Below, piece after piece: positions 35,449 through 47,057 of a stretch of 64,000 nt of DNA (the stretch's first letter is position 1; every line of letters begins with the position of its first letter). The stretch covers positions 51,074,791 to 51,138,790 of the forward strand of contig OX638133.1 of the NCBI GenBank assembly GCA_951804985.1, read 5' to 3'. The notes beneath the pieces were generated by a model, which did not search any database, had not been told where the DNA came from, and saw nothing but the letters and a program-made list of their open reading frames with translations. Both the position numbers and the translations under genes were made by a program. Source of the DNA: Dryomyza anilis. Lineage: Eukaryota; Arthropoda; Insecta; Diptera; Dryomyzidae.

Positions 35449-35715
35449 GTCGGTGGCTCAATTGGTTAGTGGGATAGAATACGAGCAGAAGGGTGCGGTT
35501 CGATCGCAGCGGCTGTCAATACCAAATATAGATATATTTTTCTATGCAACGCTACCTCTAGGCAGTTCATGCAACCCTACGTGAGAAAACATTGCATACA
35601 AAAGCTCTCACCTCGCCGTTCGGTATTAAACTGTAGATCCCACCACTTTGAGTACAAATATAACCCGCACAGTTCAAATGGTGAGGGGTTCTTCAGAACT
35701 ATTATTATTAGTAAT
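35449..35715 (+). repeat. Full-length tRNA-derived SINE
   Basis: The head has A box TGGCTCAATTGGTTAG and B box GGTTCGATCGC (about 35497-35507), followed by tgcaacgctacctctaggca, the conserved gccgttcggtattaaactgt, and ccaccactttgagtacaaat. It ends in an (att)n-like tail at about 35700-35715. This is the most complete copy and shows the order of segments scattered in the 25-34 kb region. Confidence 0.8.
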
Positions 35716-36056
35716 ATTGACCACCAGCATACGTGATCCTTCAAAGGTGTTCACTAATATGACCTAAATTAGTATTAGAGTTTATCCTTATCATTGTATA
35801 AACATAATTTTTGATGTACAACAAATTACGCACAACGCTCCGCACCCCTAATTTTTATTTTGAGAAAAAAGTATAAATCAAAAAATAATCGTTATTCTTG
35901 AGCAATTATTAAAGAAACTTTGAAACACGAATATTTTTAATTTTAGTAATATTAGGCTTTTCAAATTCATTCAGACGAAAATCGTCCAAAAAATAATAAA
36001 AAATATGAAGTATTTTTTTTTGTGAATTTTGAGTTTGATTTAAAATGAAACGTGGG
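35716..36056. other. Unassigned AT-rich spacer
   Basis: No ORF or repeat relationship was seen between the SINE tail and the start of the hAT element at 36057. Confidence 0.4.
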
Positions 36057-36179
36057 CAAGCGCGGGGGGGAGATGGGGGCGACCCCCCCCCCCCCCCAAA
36101 AGGCGCACTTTTGAATTTTTCAAACAAATTTTCAAAAAACACAACATGAAAAAAATGCGCCTAATATTCAGAATTTTGC

Positions 36180-37160
36180 GCGGAAACTATAGAGAAAGGC
36201 TCAAAATTTGCAAAAAATCTAAAATTGCAAATGCGCCTAATTTACAAAATTTTTGCGCCTCTATAGAAGGGCGCAAAATATAAAGAAAGGCGCAAAATTT
36301 CCAAAAAAGCATAAAATTGCAAATGCGTCTAATCTGCAAAATTTTTGTGCCTCTACAGAAGGGCGCAAAATATAGAGAAAGGCTCCAAATTTTCAAAAAA
36401 GCATAAAATTGCAAATGCGCTTTATTTACAAAATGTTTGCACCTCTACAGAAGGGCGCAACATTTTCAAAAAAGCATAAAATTGCAAATGCGCCTAATCT
36501 ACAAAATTTTTGCGCATCTACAGAAGGGCGCAAAATATAAAGAAAGGCGCAAAATTTCCAAAAAAGCATAAAATTGCAAATGCGTCTAATCTGCAAAATT
36601 TTTGTGCCTCTACAGAAGGGCGCAAAATATAGAGAAAGGCTCAAAATTTTCAAAAAAGCATAAAATTGCAAATGCGCTTTATTTACAAAATGTTTGCACC
36701 TCTACAGAAGGGCGCAACATTTTCAAAAAGGCATAAAATTGCAAATGCGCCTAATCTACAAAATTTTTGCGCATCTACAGAAGGGCACAAAATATAGAGA
36801 AAGGCGCAAAATGTTCAAAAAAGAATAAAATTGCAAATGCGCCATATTTACAAAATGTTTGCGCCTCTATAGAAGGACGCATAAAATTTCTAAAAAGCAT
36901 AAAATTTCAAATGCGCCTAATATTCTGAATGTTTGGGCCTTTTTAAAAGAGCGAAAACTACAGGGAAAGGCGCTAAATTTTCAAAAAAAAAAAAAACAAA
37001 ATGGAAAAAGCGCCTAAAATGCAGAATGTTTGCGCCTTTTAAAAAGATCGCAAAATATAGACAAAGGCGCCAAATTTTCGTAAAGAACACAATTAATTTA
37101 CAGAGTAAATATGCGTCATTTTCATTTTGTGTTTGTTTTGATAATTTTGCGCTTGTAAAG
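36180..37160. repeat. gcgcaaaat minisatellite with a 258-bp higher-order unit
   Basis: aaaattgcaaatgcg recurs at about 36223, 36313, 36406, 36478, 36570, 36664, 36737 and 36830. The spacing follows 90-94, 92-94 and 72-74 bp, so three monomers form a higher-order unit of about 258 bp. The motif ctacagaagggcgcaaaata is in most monomers. It is part of the hAT element, and the reverse-complement version is at 56440-57720. Confidence 0.9.
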
Positions 37161-37397
37161 ACGATAAAATTCTGTAAGTTATACACTGTTTAAATTTTGA
37201 TTGTTATTTGAATAGTTTACGCCTTTTTGAGCTTTTCACTCTACATTTCGTTTTTGTGTAAAAATTACTAACTATCTGCAGATTACTAATATTCTGTAAA
37301 TTACCCTTTTAATTGTTCGCTTTTTTTTATTTTGCGACTTTTAAAATAAACTTTTTGATATTTTAATCTATGCTAAAATTGCCCAAAATAGCGCGTA

Positions 37398-38266
37398 CAC
37401 CCAAAAAAAAAAAAGCATGGTCAATTAATAGTATTTCAATAGAAATATAATAATTTTTACCATTAAAATTGGTCAATAGGATGTGTCCCATTAGTTCAGT
37501 GATATTGAAACTGTTAATACAATGTGTGGTTGTACCATACATTTTATAATGTGATATTTTAATTACAATAAGAAAGACCTATACAAATTTATTGATACGT
37601 ATTTTTAATTTTATTGTGTAGTCGAATTACATTTTCCTAATAATTTATTAAAACAAAAATGTATTTTAGTTAATTTATTGTATATATTATTTTATTTAAA
37701 TGTCGAAATTGATATTCACTTTTACAACACACACATAAAAAGACACTGCTCGTTGCAAAAGGTTATAACACATTTAATGTTAGCTTTGGTTTCCAATAAT
37801 TGATTGTAGTACTTGAGTCTGCAGCTACTTCTGAGTTCGTTGCCATAACAGAAGATCGAAGGAAATTTTTATTTTCTGTAATAAATAATAATATAAATTT
37901 AATTTATTTACATTAAATACATTGAGTCCTTACCAATGTCGCGTTTAATAATGTGGATTATTGCAAAAAAAATTACATGCGCCCATTTAGAGTAAACACG
38001 CAGAATGACGTACAAAACGAACATGTTTGTATTCGTTTTTATGTTTTTTATACCACGTTTATTATTATAGGAGGAAACCATTAAAACAAAAGTATTTATT
38101 CTATTTATATAATATTGAAATATTTAAATTTATGGTACTGAATTTTTTAAATACTACTGAATTAATTAGAAAACTTTTGATTTAAAAAGAAAAAACTATT
38201 AATACATGAACAATAAAATCAATGGTCGTACCATTATGTACTTAATGGGACATTTTCTTCTGAGTG
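37398..38266. mobile_element. TA-flanked MITE, complete copy (869 bp)
   Basis: CACCCAAAAA... to ...TTCTTCTGAGTG, with TA on each side (37396-37397 and 38267-38268). Comparison with the uninterrupted relative near 56130-56170 shows where host sequence resumes. The interior includes ccattaaaattggtcaatag and matches copy 1 at 693. The ends have only short, imperfect inverted similarity. It is probably mobilised by a Tc1/mariner transposase. Confidence 0.75.
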
Positions 38267-40105
38267 TAGCTTTTATTTTAAAATTAACTTTAAATTGTCT
38301 ATTGTATTTTGACAAAGATTCTGAAGAATACACAATTCGAGTTTTAAATATTTTGATATCTATATCAAAATGTCCCAAGACAAAATTTTAGGTAGGGTCG
38401 AGGCAGTTTCGAAACATTTTTTCGACAAAAGAGATAAGCGGAGTTTGTATCACAAGCTGTCGTCCGAACTGCCCGATCACAAAATATCCCTTGAATCTGT
38501 CATTAAAATTCACAAAATTTTACAATCTGCTATACACTTCCCAAAATAATTCATTTATCTGTCTGTTGGCCGAAAATATTCCTAAAATATTCCTGAAAAA
38601 TGACATAAATTTTGTCCCGGGGTATCAAATTAAATCGAATTTAAACATTATAGGCGCATAACCATAGACAATTTTAGACAACTTTAATAATTCGACTTTT
38701 TTAGAATTTTTGTATAGAATAAATTGTCAAAAAGATGATTTTAAATTTAAATTTGACTTTAAATTTTCTATACTAATTCGCCATAGCTTTTAAAAACTAT
38801 ACATATGTTTTGTATATCTTCGTTGTACGTTGTATAAGTTCAAATACCATTTTTGAAAGTTCGATAAAAGTTTGACAACTCATAGTTTTAGATGTGTTAG
38901 TGTATTTTTCATAATTAAAAATTAAATATTCACAAAATATAGTTTTTAAGTATGTCCAATAGATATTGAAACAAAATTGACTTTTAATTTTATAACGACG
39001 ATTTATAATCCTATTTTTCCGTTTTCAGTATTTTTGAAATTAAATAAAAAAGCTGTTGTAAATTAATTTAATAATTAGTCAAGTAACTATTACTTTTAAC
39101 TTCTTGAATAAATGGTACAAAAAACTAGGTTAAATGTCAAACTTAAGTTTGGTACAATGGTACAATTGGTACAAATGTTATACTTAAAAAAAGATCAAAT
39201 TCAAATATTTTGTATTATTGTTTTTCGAAATATGCTGACTTGAAAAGTGAAATTAATCATTAAAAATACATTGTGTATATCTGAAGTAGTTTTCCAACGA
39301 GATGTCGGTATTGATAACCTTTAATATAATACACAAATTGAATTTTGTTTCCAAAGGGTACTGAGATATGTATACCTTCCTAAAATCAGAGACCAAAAAT
39401 AATTATTATTTTTAAGTTTATATGCAAAAAATCATTGTAAGAAATGATGGCACTATAAAACAAAGGGTACCATTAGATAACATTTGATGAACATTTTTAA
39501 TTTATGGCCTTATTTTTATTATAGGACTGTTAAATTTTAAAATATAATAATAATTATATTTGAGAGATATAAATAAAAGTTTGATTAATATTTATTAAAG
39601 TCAAAATTTCTATTTTTGATAAATATTTTTTTTTTTTAGATACATATTTATAAAAATCAAAATTAATTATAATTTTTGATATATATGGAAACAAGTCGTT
39701 ACTCCTACCAAAAAATCTCCAAACAAACAAATTGGCTGAACTTTAGATAACCGGTTGAAGTGAAATATTTTTTCTTCAAACTATCCCCTATGTTTGGGTT
39801 CCAGACTAAATAAGGGCGCGGTCGGACTTGTGGTACCCTAGATAAATCGAAACCTTATACGCCTACCTATATGAACATGTAGGTACTGAAATGAAAGATA
39901 TTGATTTCACGATTAATATGTTATTATGTTCATGATTCGATAACCCCAGTAACCTCAGTACCCTTTTTAGTTTTAACAACTGAGTTCTTTTTATACACGA
40001 ATAATATACTAGTGTGGGTACCCAAACGAAAAGAAATTTAATCAGGAGTCTATTTTACACTTTTGTATTTATGTTTTAAAAAATAAAAAAATTTATATTT
40101 TATAA

Positions 40106-40895
40106 AAAAAGTATTTTTATGTTAAAGCATAAAATTAATTAATTTCACTTGTGTTTGGTTTAACAAAAGTATAAAAATTAGAAAATATTAATTAGTTAAA
40201 TTTATTTGTCCACTGCGCGACTGTCTCTTGGTCAATCTATGGCGCACGGCATGCTCGTGGACTTGCCGCTATGTCGCTCTGAATTTCCAAAGTGCTGGAG
40301 ACACAGCGCCCGCGGCTGAACTCCGTTGCAACTCAATCGCTGGCGATAGTTGACGACAATGAGGTGGCGCTCAGCGGCCAGGATGAGATGACGCTTAACT
40401 CTGATCGAGCACAAGTTGATCAAGTCCATTCTGGGAAACAACGCCTGTGAGATAGCGAAATCGTGTCGCTCGCTGCCACATTTTCTGCTGGTTCTACACG
40501 AGGTAGCCGAGGCAAACAGCCCAGCCAAGCCATTCGCTCTAGCCATATCTCTTGCAGCAGTGTCCGGTAAATATATAGCCGTCCGTCCTTTTTGCGCGCG
40601 AATTGCCAGTGGGAGCTGGCCAAAGATCCGATACTCCTCCATAGGTCTTTCGATTCAATTTTTGCAGGCAAAATAAATAATTTTCTTCAAAATATTATAT
40701 TTTTAACAATTTGTTACAAAAATAATTTTAATTTTTGTTGGTAAATTTTCACTGATTTCGAATTTTATAAGTTACATTTTTGTATTGGCAACGAGGAAAT
40801 CCATTCCGCACGGAACTCATGATAGTTAAAAATTCGTATTCGTAGCGGAGATTCGGATTCGGATTTTTGCTACGACGGGCTTCATGATTGCCCTG
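40106..40895. repeat. Repeat D, copy 1 (left-truncated, G+C-rich core)
   Basis: It matches 45945-46745 closely and ends at the same terminus (tacgacgggcttcatgattg, then ccctg). Its core (about 40205-40670) is much richer in G+C than its surroundings and has long open frames on both strands. Plus-strand pieces include HKLIKSILGNNACEIAKSC and LPHFLLVLHEVAEA. Copy 2 shares HKLIKSILGYNA, suggesting a once protein-coding source. LPHF..VLHEV faintly recalls RIC1-type proteins, but this is too weak to assign. Confidence 0.55.
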
Positions 40896-41574
40896 ATTAC
40901 AAACATTATTTGATTATTGAATTCAAATTCACAAAAATGCATTATATTTAAATGAAAACATATATTTTTAATGAATATGTACATGTGAATAAAATAGAAA
41001 TGATGACTAATGTACACTGTTTTAACAATCAATATTAACGAGTACCCGGGTACCCGGACGCTCGAAAGTCCGGGTAATACCCGGTTAGTTCAAATACTCG
41101 AAAAACCCGGGTATTAAATGTTCGAGCTACCCGGGTAGTTTGTTCGTTCGTTTGTTCGAACTATTCGAGTAGCTCGATTTCTCGTTCGTTGTTCGAGCTA
41201 TCCGGGTAGCTCGTTCGTTCGTATGTTCGATTGACGATGGTTCATCGTGGGTGGGTGGGCAAAAGTTCGGAAAGTGATAAAAAGACCGAACAAATTTTTA
41301 TTGCACAAATCGGTAGCAGACATTATTGTTATCCGAACTTGGTCCGAACTATCAATATTAGTATACATATGTATATACGTACTTTAATAAAAATATTTTA
41401 AAAAAATAATAGAATGTAAAATAAAAACATGAGCCTTATGACAGGTGACAATTCGACAAATTTTTAGCACTTGTACGACAATTTTTTGTCCAAAAAAAAC
41501 CTTCATGATATTTACATAAAGAAATGAATTAACATTTTTTTTTTTAAATTTTAAATTTTAATTGAATATTGTTA
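40896..41574. other. Region with CCCGGGTA palindromic cluster
   Basis: From about 41037 to 41240 variants of ctacccgggtag and tcgttcgttcgtt recur in both orientations (gtacccgggtacccgg, cgagctacccgggtag, gctatccgggtagctcg). This is a locally G+C-rich island between AT-rich flanks and probably the subterminal part of an unidentified TIR element. The rest of the stretch shows nothing. Confidence 0.5.
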
Positions 41575-41833
41575 CACCAAGAGCAAAACGTAGTTATACA
41601 TAACTCTGTTTTCAACTACGGCGTGAATGAAAATCCTCCGACAATGAAACATAGTCAATTCTAACTACGTTTGAAAATTTACTTCGTCGTAGTTAAGTTT
41701 AACTTCGACATAGTTACAAAAATATATTTTTGAAAAACTACGCAATAGTTAGTTTCAATTAGTTAATAATTTAATAAATGAAATGATATATTTTTTTTGA
41801 GTTTTTTTTTATTAAAAACAAATCACAACATTT

Positions 41834-43278
41834 TTATTTACAAAATAACGTCGACGCCACGGCATAAGTGTTAGTGTCATAGTTGATGCTTAGAGCGGGA
41901 ATTTTGTTGTTATTCCGTGGACTAGTACCGGTAATGAGACGCTCGCAGAAGTTAGCAATGAAGCCGCAAGCATTTATGTTGCCGTGAAGCTGCAGTTCCG
42001 TTGGCACTAGAACTTTGTCGAAATCAAAGACATTGGCACACCAAGTAGTCTTCACTTGCTAAAAGTAAAGAATTTATATTAAAAGTAATAACATTTTTAT
42101 ACCCAACACCTCGGAGGTACAGGGTATATTAACTTTGTGTATTGTAACGCCCCTAAGGAGGCGTGTCCGGTATGGAAAAGTATATATATTCTTGATCAGC
42201 ATCACCACCCGAGTCCGTTTAGCCATGTCCGTCTGTCTGTCCGTCCGTCTGTCTTGCTGTCCGTATACACGATAACTTGAGAAATACTGCTTAGAATGCG
42301 ATGATATTTCGTTTCAATACTTTTTAGCCAAAAACTTAGTTTTGTCAATGTAAATGAGCCAAATTGGTCAACGGACACGCCCACCTCCCATACAAGTCAC
42401 TTTTATATAACTCTTTACGAAGCAATAACTCGAAAAGTATTCAAGATATACTTATAAAATTAAAAAATTTGTTAGAATTCACCTAAAAATATGTGATCCA
42501 AAAATGGGCGTGATACGCCCACATTTTATTTTTTATTACTTTTCACTTTTTCATAGTGGACATTTTATTCACAAATTAGTGAAAACAAAATTATCAAATA
42601 TTAGCCTTAAATCTCTACATATGTTTTAAAAGTGGGCGTGATTCACCCACATTTATATTTCAACATGTTTCAATTTTTTTTTATTTTCACTTTTACATCA
42701 ATTTTTTAAATTAATTGTATATACGTCGTCAGAAATTTGGTATGTATATAATATTCTGAGTGTAAGAATGTTCAGCATAATTAAGAACTTCAAAGGTAGG
42801 TATAAAATTAAATTACCAACATTAGTATTCACACCAAAGGTGTAGGGTATTCCATAGTCGGGCCCGACCGACTATAAAAGTCCGTCCCATGTGACCGAAC
42901 TTACCCATGTGACCGAACTTTCCCAACTCGTTATTGTTGCAACTGCGTTATTGCCTCTACCTCTGTGAGTCGCGTTAAGTCTGACTGATTTTCAACGGTG
43001 TCATGAAACTGCGTCTTTTAACCCATGGATTCGTCCTCGCCAAAGGTTTCGTTTGCCAACGAGGGCTCTGCGAGCGGCTCGTAGATGCAGCTCATCACTA
43101 TCGACGCTTATTTCGTTGTACAGCGCCAGATACACGCAACCTACAATGTGTAGTTCATAATCCTTTCCCGGAATTTCCAAGAATCCTTTGGAAAAACCTC
43201 TGAAAATATATTAACAGTATTTATCAGCTTCACGCCATTATATTTATAAACTTACTTGAGACCAACGTTGCTTTTCAT
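41834..43278 (-). pseudogene. Intron-containing gene of unknown family inside the TA element
   Basis: Exon 1 (43278-43256) starts ATG and ends CTCAA|GTAAGT. A 56-bp intron ends TATATTTTCAG, and exon 2 (from 43199) continues in phase as GFSKGFLEIPGKDYELHIVG, then CVYLALYNEISVDSDELHLR. A frame change near 43070 leads to a second coding-like frame (SLANETFGEDE, later HDTVENQSDLTRLTEVEA) interrupted by a stop. After the 42094-42923 insertion, an acceptor (TTTACTTTTAG) opens a last exon (42058-41834) with FDFDKVLVPTELQLHGN and GFIANFCERL, stop TAA, and AATAAA 20-25 bp later. No family is recognised. It is decayed, but clearly once coding. Confidence 0.5.
42094..42923. mobile_element. Family-B dispersed element, copy 1
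   Basis: It begins tatacccaacacctcggagg, continues through aagtatatatattcttgatc and a gtccgtctgtctgtccgtcc run, and ends ggtgtagggtatt, then cgggcccgaccgactat and gtgaccgaactttcccaact. Reversed, the termini parallel family C (aaccagttgggaaggtt... cacatggg... agtcggtc... gggtata), so B and C look like one superfamily. It interrupts the TA element's gene. Confidence 0.7.
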
Positions 43279-43501
43279 GCAAGAAATTCGAACGTCTAAA
43301 TAATAATTCTGACAATTTGTGTTTTAAATATATTTAACTGTCATGTTTGTTATGAACTACGCCGTAGTTATTATATTGAAACAAAGTCGATTTTTAAGAA
43401 TTTTCAATTAACTACGAAACCTAGAAGATAGTTAACTACGTTTTGCTCTCGGTGTAGGAATACTTGAATTAATAAATCCCAACTATTTTGCTACGGATTG
43501 C

Positions 43502-43937
43502 AAGAGCGGCTTTCAAGAAATCACTAATTTGAAAATTTTGATTAACTGATAATACAAGAACGAAGATATTAAGGTATGTCGCGCGAATGTGCCCCTAAGA
43601 TTAAAAATACAGGAGAACTTTAAATGTAAATTTTAGGTTTAATTGTACAAAAATTACCATTTCCTCAAAATAACTTTTAAGACATCATTTCAATTTGTCA
43701 ATATGTTATATTTGATCATTAAAAATTAATTCCTCAGCATAATTTATAAAATAACAGATTCTATTTCACGGTATGTTCGCTGAAAATTACAATTTTGCAC
43801 CTATTATCGAAAGTGTGAGAAGCGGCTTTCGAAGATATGCTGGTTTGATTTTTTTATGAAAACAATGATTTAGCAATGATTTTATGGTATGTTACTTGAA
43901 TATACCCCTAGTATCAAAAATACAGGGGCACTTTAAA
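43502..43937. repeat. Diverged tandem duplication (period about 313 bp)
   Basis: agagcggctttcaagaaatc ... aggtatgtcgcgcgaatgtg ... aaaatacaggagaacttta (43502-43624) is matched by gaagcggctttcgaagatat ... tggtatgttacttgaatata ... aaaatacaggggcacttta (43818-43937). No coding sequence is evident. Confidence 0.6.
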
Positions 43938-44285
43938 ATTCAAAAAAAGTATTAATGTTTTCTTTTTTTCAAACTTTTGAACACGCATGAAATACATATT
44001 TGATTTATACACGCATAGAAACAAACGTTTACAGAACGTTTGCGGCAAAGAACTTCTTTTGCAACGTTCTCCAACTTTGCTCGCAAAAGTTTACTCTTTA
44101 CTGTAAAAAATAAATTATTTATTCTAAAAAATAAATTGTTTATTCTTAACGAGAGTTCGTTTGTAAGCCAAAATGAAAATAAAAGATTTTGCAACAAATG
44201 TATAAATATTTATATTAAACGAAAAATTATGCTTGCAATTAACCCGTAACATTATTTTTGTGTGAAAATAAAACGTATAAAAACT

Positions 44286-44345
44286 GTCACGACGGTAGCA
44301 TGCCTGCCTTCTATGCACGAGGACGCGGGTTCGAATCCTGCCTAT
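44286..44345 (+). repeat. tRNA-like segment (probable SINE head)
   Basis: It contains an A-box-like GGTAGCATGCCTGCC and a perfect B box GGTTCGAATCC within a T arm that pairs (GCGGG/CCTGC). The anticodon arm would have an enlarged loop and the acceptor ends do not pair, so a functional tRNA is unlikely. It is followed by T-rich sequence. It differs from the other SINE family in the window. Confidence 0.45.
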
Positions 44346-44569
44346 TTGATTTTTTTTTTATTATCTATTATTATTAATAATATATATTATTATCATATAA
44401 TTCATCAATATGATATTTAAACATTATAATATGTATTTTGCAATTTAATAATTAATTCACCAATACATACGTTTGATTATTGTACATCAAAATGAATTGC
44501 ACACTGTTAATGGACAGTGGTGGAATGGAAGTGTACTGGCTTTGCAATCTGATCGCTTAGGAAAAGTAA

Positions 44570-44770
44570 AAATCATTTATTTTTCAATTAATAAAAATAA
44601 ATAAATTTTAAATAATAAATAAATTAAAACAATTTAATAAAAAAAAAATAAAATAAAAATAAAAAATAATAAAAAAAATAAAACAATAATAAAAAAATAA
44701 TAATGATTAAATAAAATAAAACTAAAAATTAAAATTTTAATTTTTTAATTTAAAAAAGCAAACGAAAAAA
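44570..44770. repeat. A-rich simple sequence (aataaa)n
   Basis: About 200 bp composed almost only of A and T in aataaaa- and ataaaaat-type words. Low complexity; no function inferred. Confidence 0.85.
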
Positions 44771-44787
44771 TAATTTGTCTAATTTTT

Positions 44788-45023
44788 TGTTCCGACTTTC
44801 GATCGAATTACAATCGAATTATATATAAAATATGCAAACGTTTTTGAATTCGACGTCTGAGTACAGACATTTTTTTTTCAAATGAACTCAATCTGCTGGC
44901 TTAGCTTTGTACGGTTTCAATTTGTTTGGAAAACAACTATTTGTATTGTAACATCGAATTCAAAACCGTTCGTTTACAAATTTTACATGATATTCGATTA
45001 GAATTCGATCGAAAGCCGGAACA
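44788..45023. mobile_element. Foldback MITE (about 236 bp)
   Basis: The arms TGTTCCGACTTTCGATCGAA (left) and, in reverse complement, TGTTCCGGCTTTCGATCGAA (right) pair, and the pairing continues inward through aatcgaat and aaaacg-type motifs for about 60 bp. The centre is short. Non-coding and self-complementary. TSD not resolved. Confidence 0.75.
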
Positions 45024-45572
45024 CGGCCGATAGCTCATTTTGTTCATATTCTCTATTATTTTTTATAAAAACTGGCTCATATGTTCCAACATATGCGTCA
45101 CACCGGTTCGGAGAATGATCGACATGCAATATTATGTAGATATAATGTTAATTTGTTGTATGTTTTTCTATCTGTATAGAATAATACAAATACATTAATC
45201 ACTATAATTACTGCGTCGAAATTTCGACCACAGAGTATGTATTTGACATAAAGTTTCAATACAGGTGGTTTCTCTGCCACTTTTGCCAAATAAATTTAAA
45301 ACTTGGATGTGGAAAATGAAACAAACAAGAAATAGTCAACAGAGATATTTTCAAATGAAAAATTGTGAAGATTTCTTGTTCATTTTTGGACTCAATTCAA
45401 TTTTATTAAGCTATGAATTTCGATAGGTTTGCTGCAAATTATTGGCGCAGTGCTCAAGTTTTGTGAACTGTTTTTCTCTTTTAACTTCTATCTGAATAAT
45501 TCCACTTCCACATAATTAATGTTTTCGGCAGGACGCCAGCAAACTCAGAAGAAAACTATATTAATATATACT
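45024..45572. other. Unassigned stretch
   Basis: AT-rich sequence with a 63-codon minus frame at 45098-45289 that resembles nothing known. No repeats or RNA genes were noticed. Confidence 0.4.
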
Positions 45573-46745
45573 CAGGGCAATCATGAAGCCCATCGTAGCG
45601 GATATTTTCATTCGGATTTATCTATCATAGGATCCGAATCGAATTTGATGTTCGGATTTATGGCATCACAGGTTCCGTCGGAACGGATATTTTGACAGAT
45701 TTTTTACACTTTTTCTACTGCATTGTTGTGTCGGAATGTATTTCTTTGTGGGAAAAATCTTTTGTTTTGCATTAATTAATGAATTTTTGCTGCAATACAA
45801 ATGCCGCAGAATCATTTGCTGTTTATGCTTTAAGTCCGGGGTGCTGGAGACGTCTGCCAGCTACCTACTTAGACAACAAGTGGTAGCTGGTCAAATATCT
45901 GAACTTCACGAATTAACAAGAAACTACTGTACACATTGCAAATAAAAAAAGTATTTTTATGTTAAAGCATAAAATGAATTCATTTCACTTGTGTTTGGTT
46001 TAACAAAAATAAAAAAATTAGAAAATGTTAATTAGTTAAATTTATTTGTCCACTGCGCGACTGTCTCTTGCTCAATCTGTGGCGCACGGCGTGCGCGTGG
46101 ACTTTCCCCTAAATTTCCAATGTGCTGGATGAGACACTGCGCCCACGGCTGAACTCCGCTGCAACTCAATCGCTGACGATACTCGTCGACAATAAGGTGG
46201 CACTCAGCAGCGAGAATGAGGTGACGCTTTACTGCAACAGCAGCGCGCTGCCATTTCGTCTGGTTGAGCACAAGTTGATCAAGTCCATTCTGGGCTACAA
46301 CGCCATTCTGGGCTACAACGCTCGCTTCCACATCTTCAGATGCACGATATGGCCGGAGCAAACAGCCCAGCCAACCCACACTGCTGCTCAGTACAGTCAG
46401 AAGAATCTCTTGCAGCAGTGTTCAGTAAATCTATTGCCGTCCTTCCGTATCGGGAGCTGGCCAAAGATCCGATACTCTTCCATAGGTCCATCGATTCAAT
46501 TAAATTAATCTCCTACATCAACTTTTGTAGACAAATTAAACAATTTTCTTCAAAATATTACATTTTTAACAATTTGTAGCAATTGTAGCAAATTTTCACT
46601 GATTTGACATAAACAGCTGATTTCGAAGTTACATTTTTGTATTGGCAACGCGGAATTACATTTCGCACGGAACTCATGATAGTTAAAATTTCGATTCGTA
46701 GCGGAGATTCGGATTATTGCTACGACGGGCTTCATGAAAGCCCTG
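45573..46745. mobile_element. Repeat D, copy 2: TIR element with a gene-like core
   Basis: Left end CAGGGCAATCATGAAGCCCA (45573) and reverse complement of the right end CAGGGCTTTCATGAAGCCCG (46745) make a TIR of about 27 bp (CGTCGTAGC/CATCGTAGC follows). CAGGG termini recall hAT elements, but no convincing 8-bp duplication is visible. Two coding-like pieces are inside: 45736-45945 (SYLLRQQVVAGQISELHELT) and the G+C-rich 46040-46500, which shares HKLIKSILGYNA and RELAKDPILFHRSIDSI-type frames with copy 1. It could be a host gene fragment picked up by the element. Confidence 0.65.
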
Positions 46746-47057
46746 ATTATCTTATTTCGCCACGCTGACGTACAGCTTTCCAGATCGTCATGGAAAACCA
46801 ATGCCGGCACCAGTGCACAATCAGCCTTTTCGTGAATACTTGGGGAATATTCTATACCCTCGGAATTTTTTGTTCCTAGGTAAAATTTTTTGGTATCAGC
46901 AATCTCCCAGGAATAGCAAATCATCCGGAATTTTGTTCGAAATCGAATTCGAGTTCGAATGCAGTTTTAAAAAATTGCCAGATTTTTTATGCGTTTTTGA
47001 TTATCTTTCGATAATTTCAGATAAGTTTTTGCATTTCAGATAATAATACTATAGTAT
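46746..47057. other. Short spacer before the Gypsy element
   Basis: No gene is visible. At 47041-47057 the local aataatactatagtat is the target of the Gypsy insertion. A similar aataatactatag follows the 3' LTR, so the site was itself a small repeat. Confidence 0.4.

Larger units (their letters stand above)
36057..40105 (+). mobile_element. Tip100/Zaphod-like hAT element, truncated copy
   Basis: It starts CAAGCGCGG with a G/C homopolymer stretch (36063-36098) and is the inverted relative of the complete element at 53399-57834. Shared segments include the gcgc minisatellite, the caaagattctgaagaatacac block (38320), and the region near 39700-39990 (gaaccttatacgc, gttcatgattcgataac). The other terminus is lost at about 40105, where another repeat begins. 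A TA-flanked MITE (37398-38266) is inserted in it. No transposase ORF remains. Confidence 0.75.
41575..43454. mobile_element. TA-flanked TIR element carrying a spliced gene
   Basis: Terminal repeats CACCAAGAGCAAAACGTAGT and (reverse complement) CACCGAGAGCAAAACGTAGT are flanked by TA on both sides (41573-41574 and 43455-43456). Further inside are repeated aactacg motifs at both ends. The 1.9-kb body contains a minus-strand intron-bearing ORF and a secondary insertion (about 42094-42923). A TA target suggests Tc1/mariner-type mobilisation, but the coding part shows no DDE transposase that I can recognise. Confidence 0.75.

Noticed and set aside
36187..37193. Open reading frames of 75-90 codons on both strands
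   Set aside because: They are translations of the gcgcaaaat minisatellite. The same words recur in frame because monomer lengths are often near multiples of three.
40232..40642. 136-codon minus ORF in Repeat D copy 1 as a gene
   Set aside because: The frame is not kept in copy 2 and overlaps plus-strand frames shared by both copies. The G+C-rich core leaves both strands open by chance.
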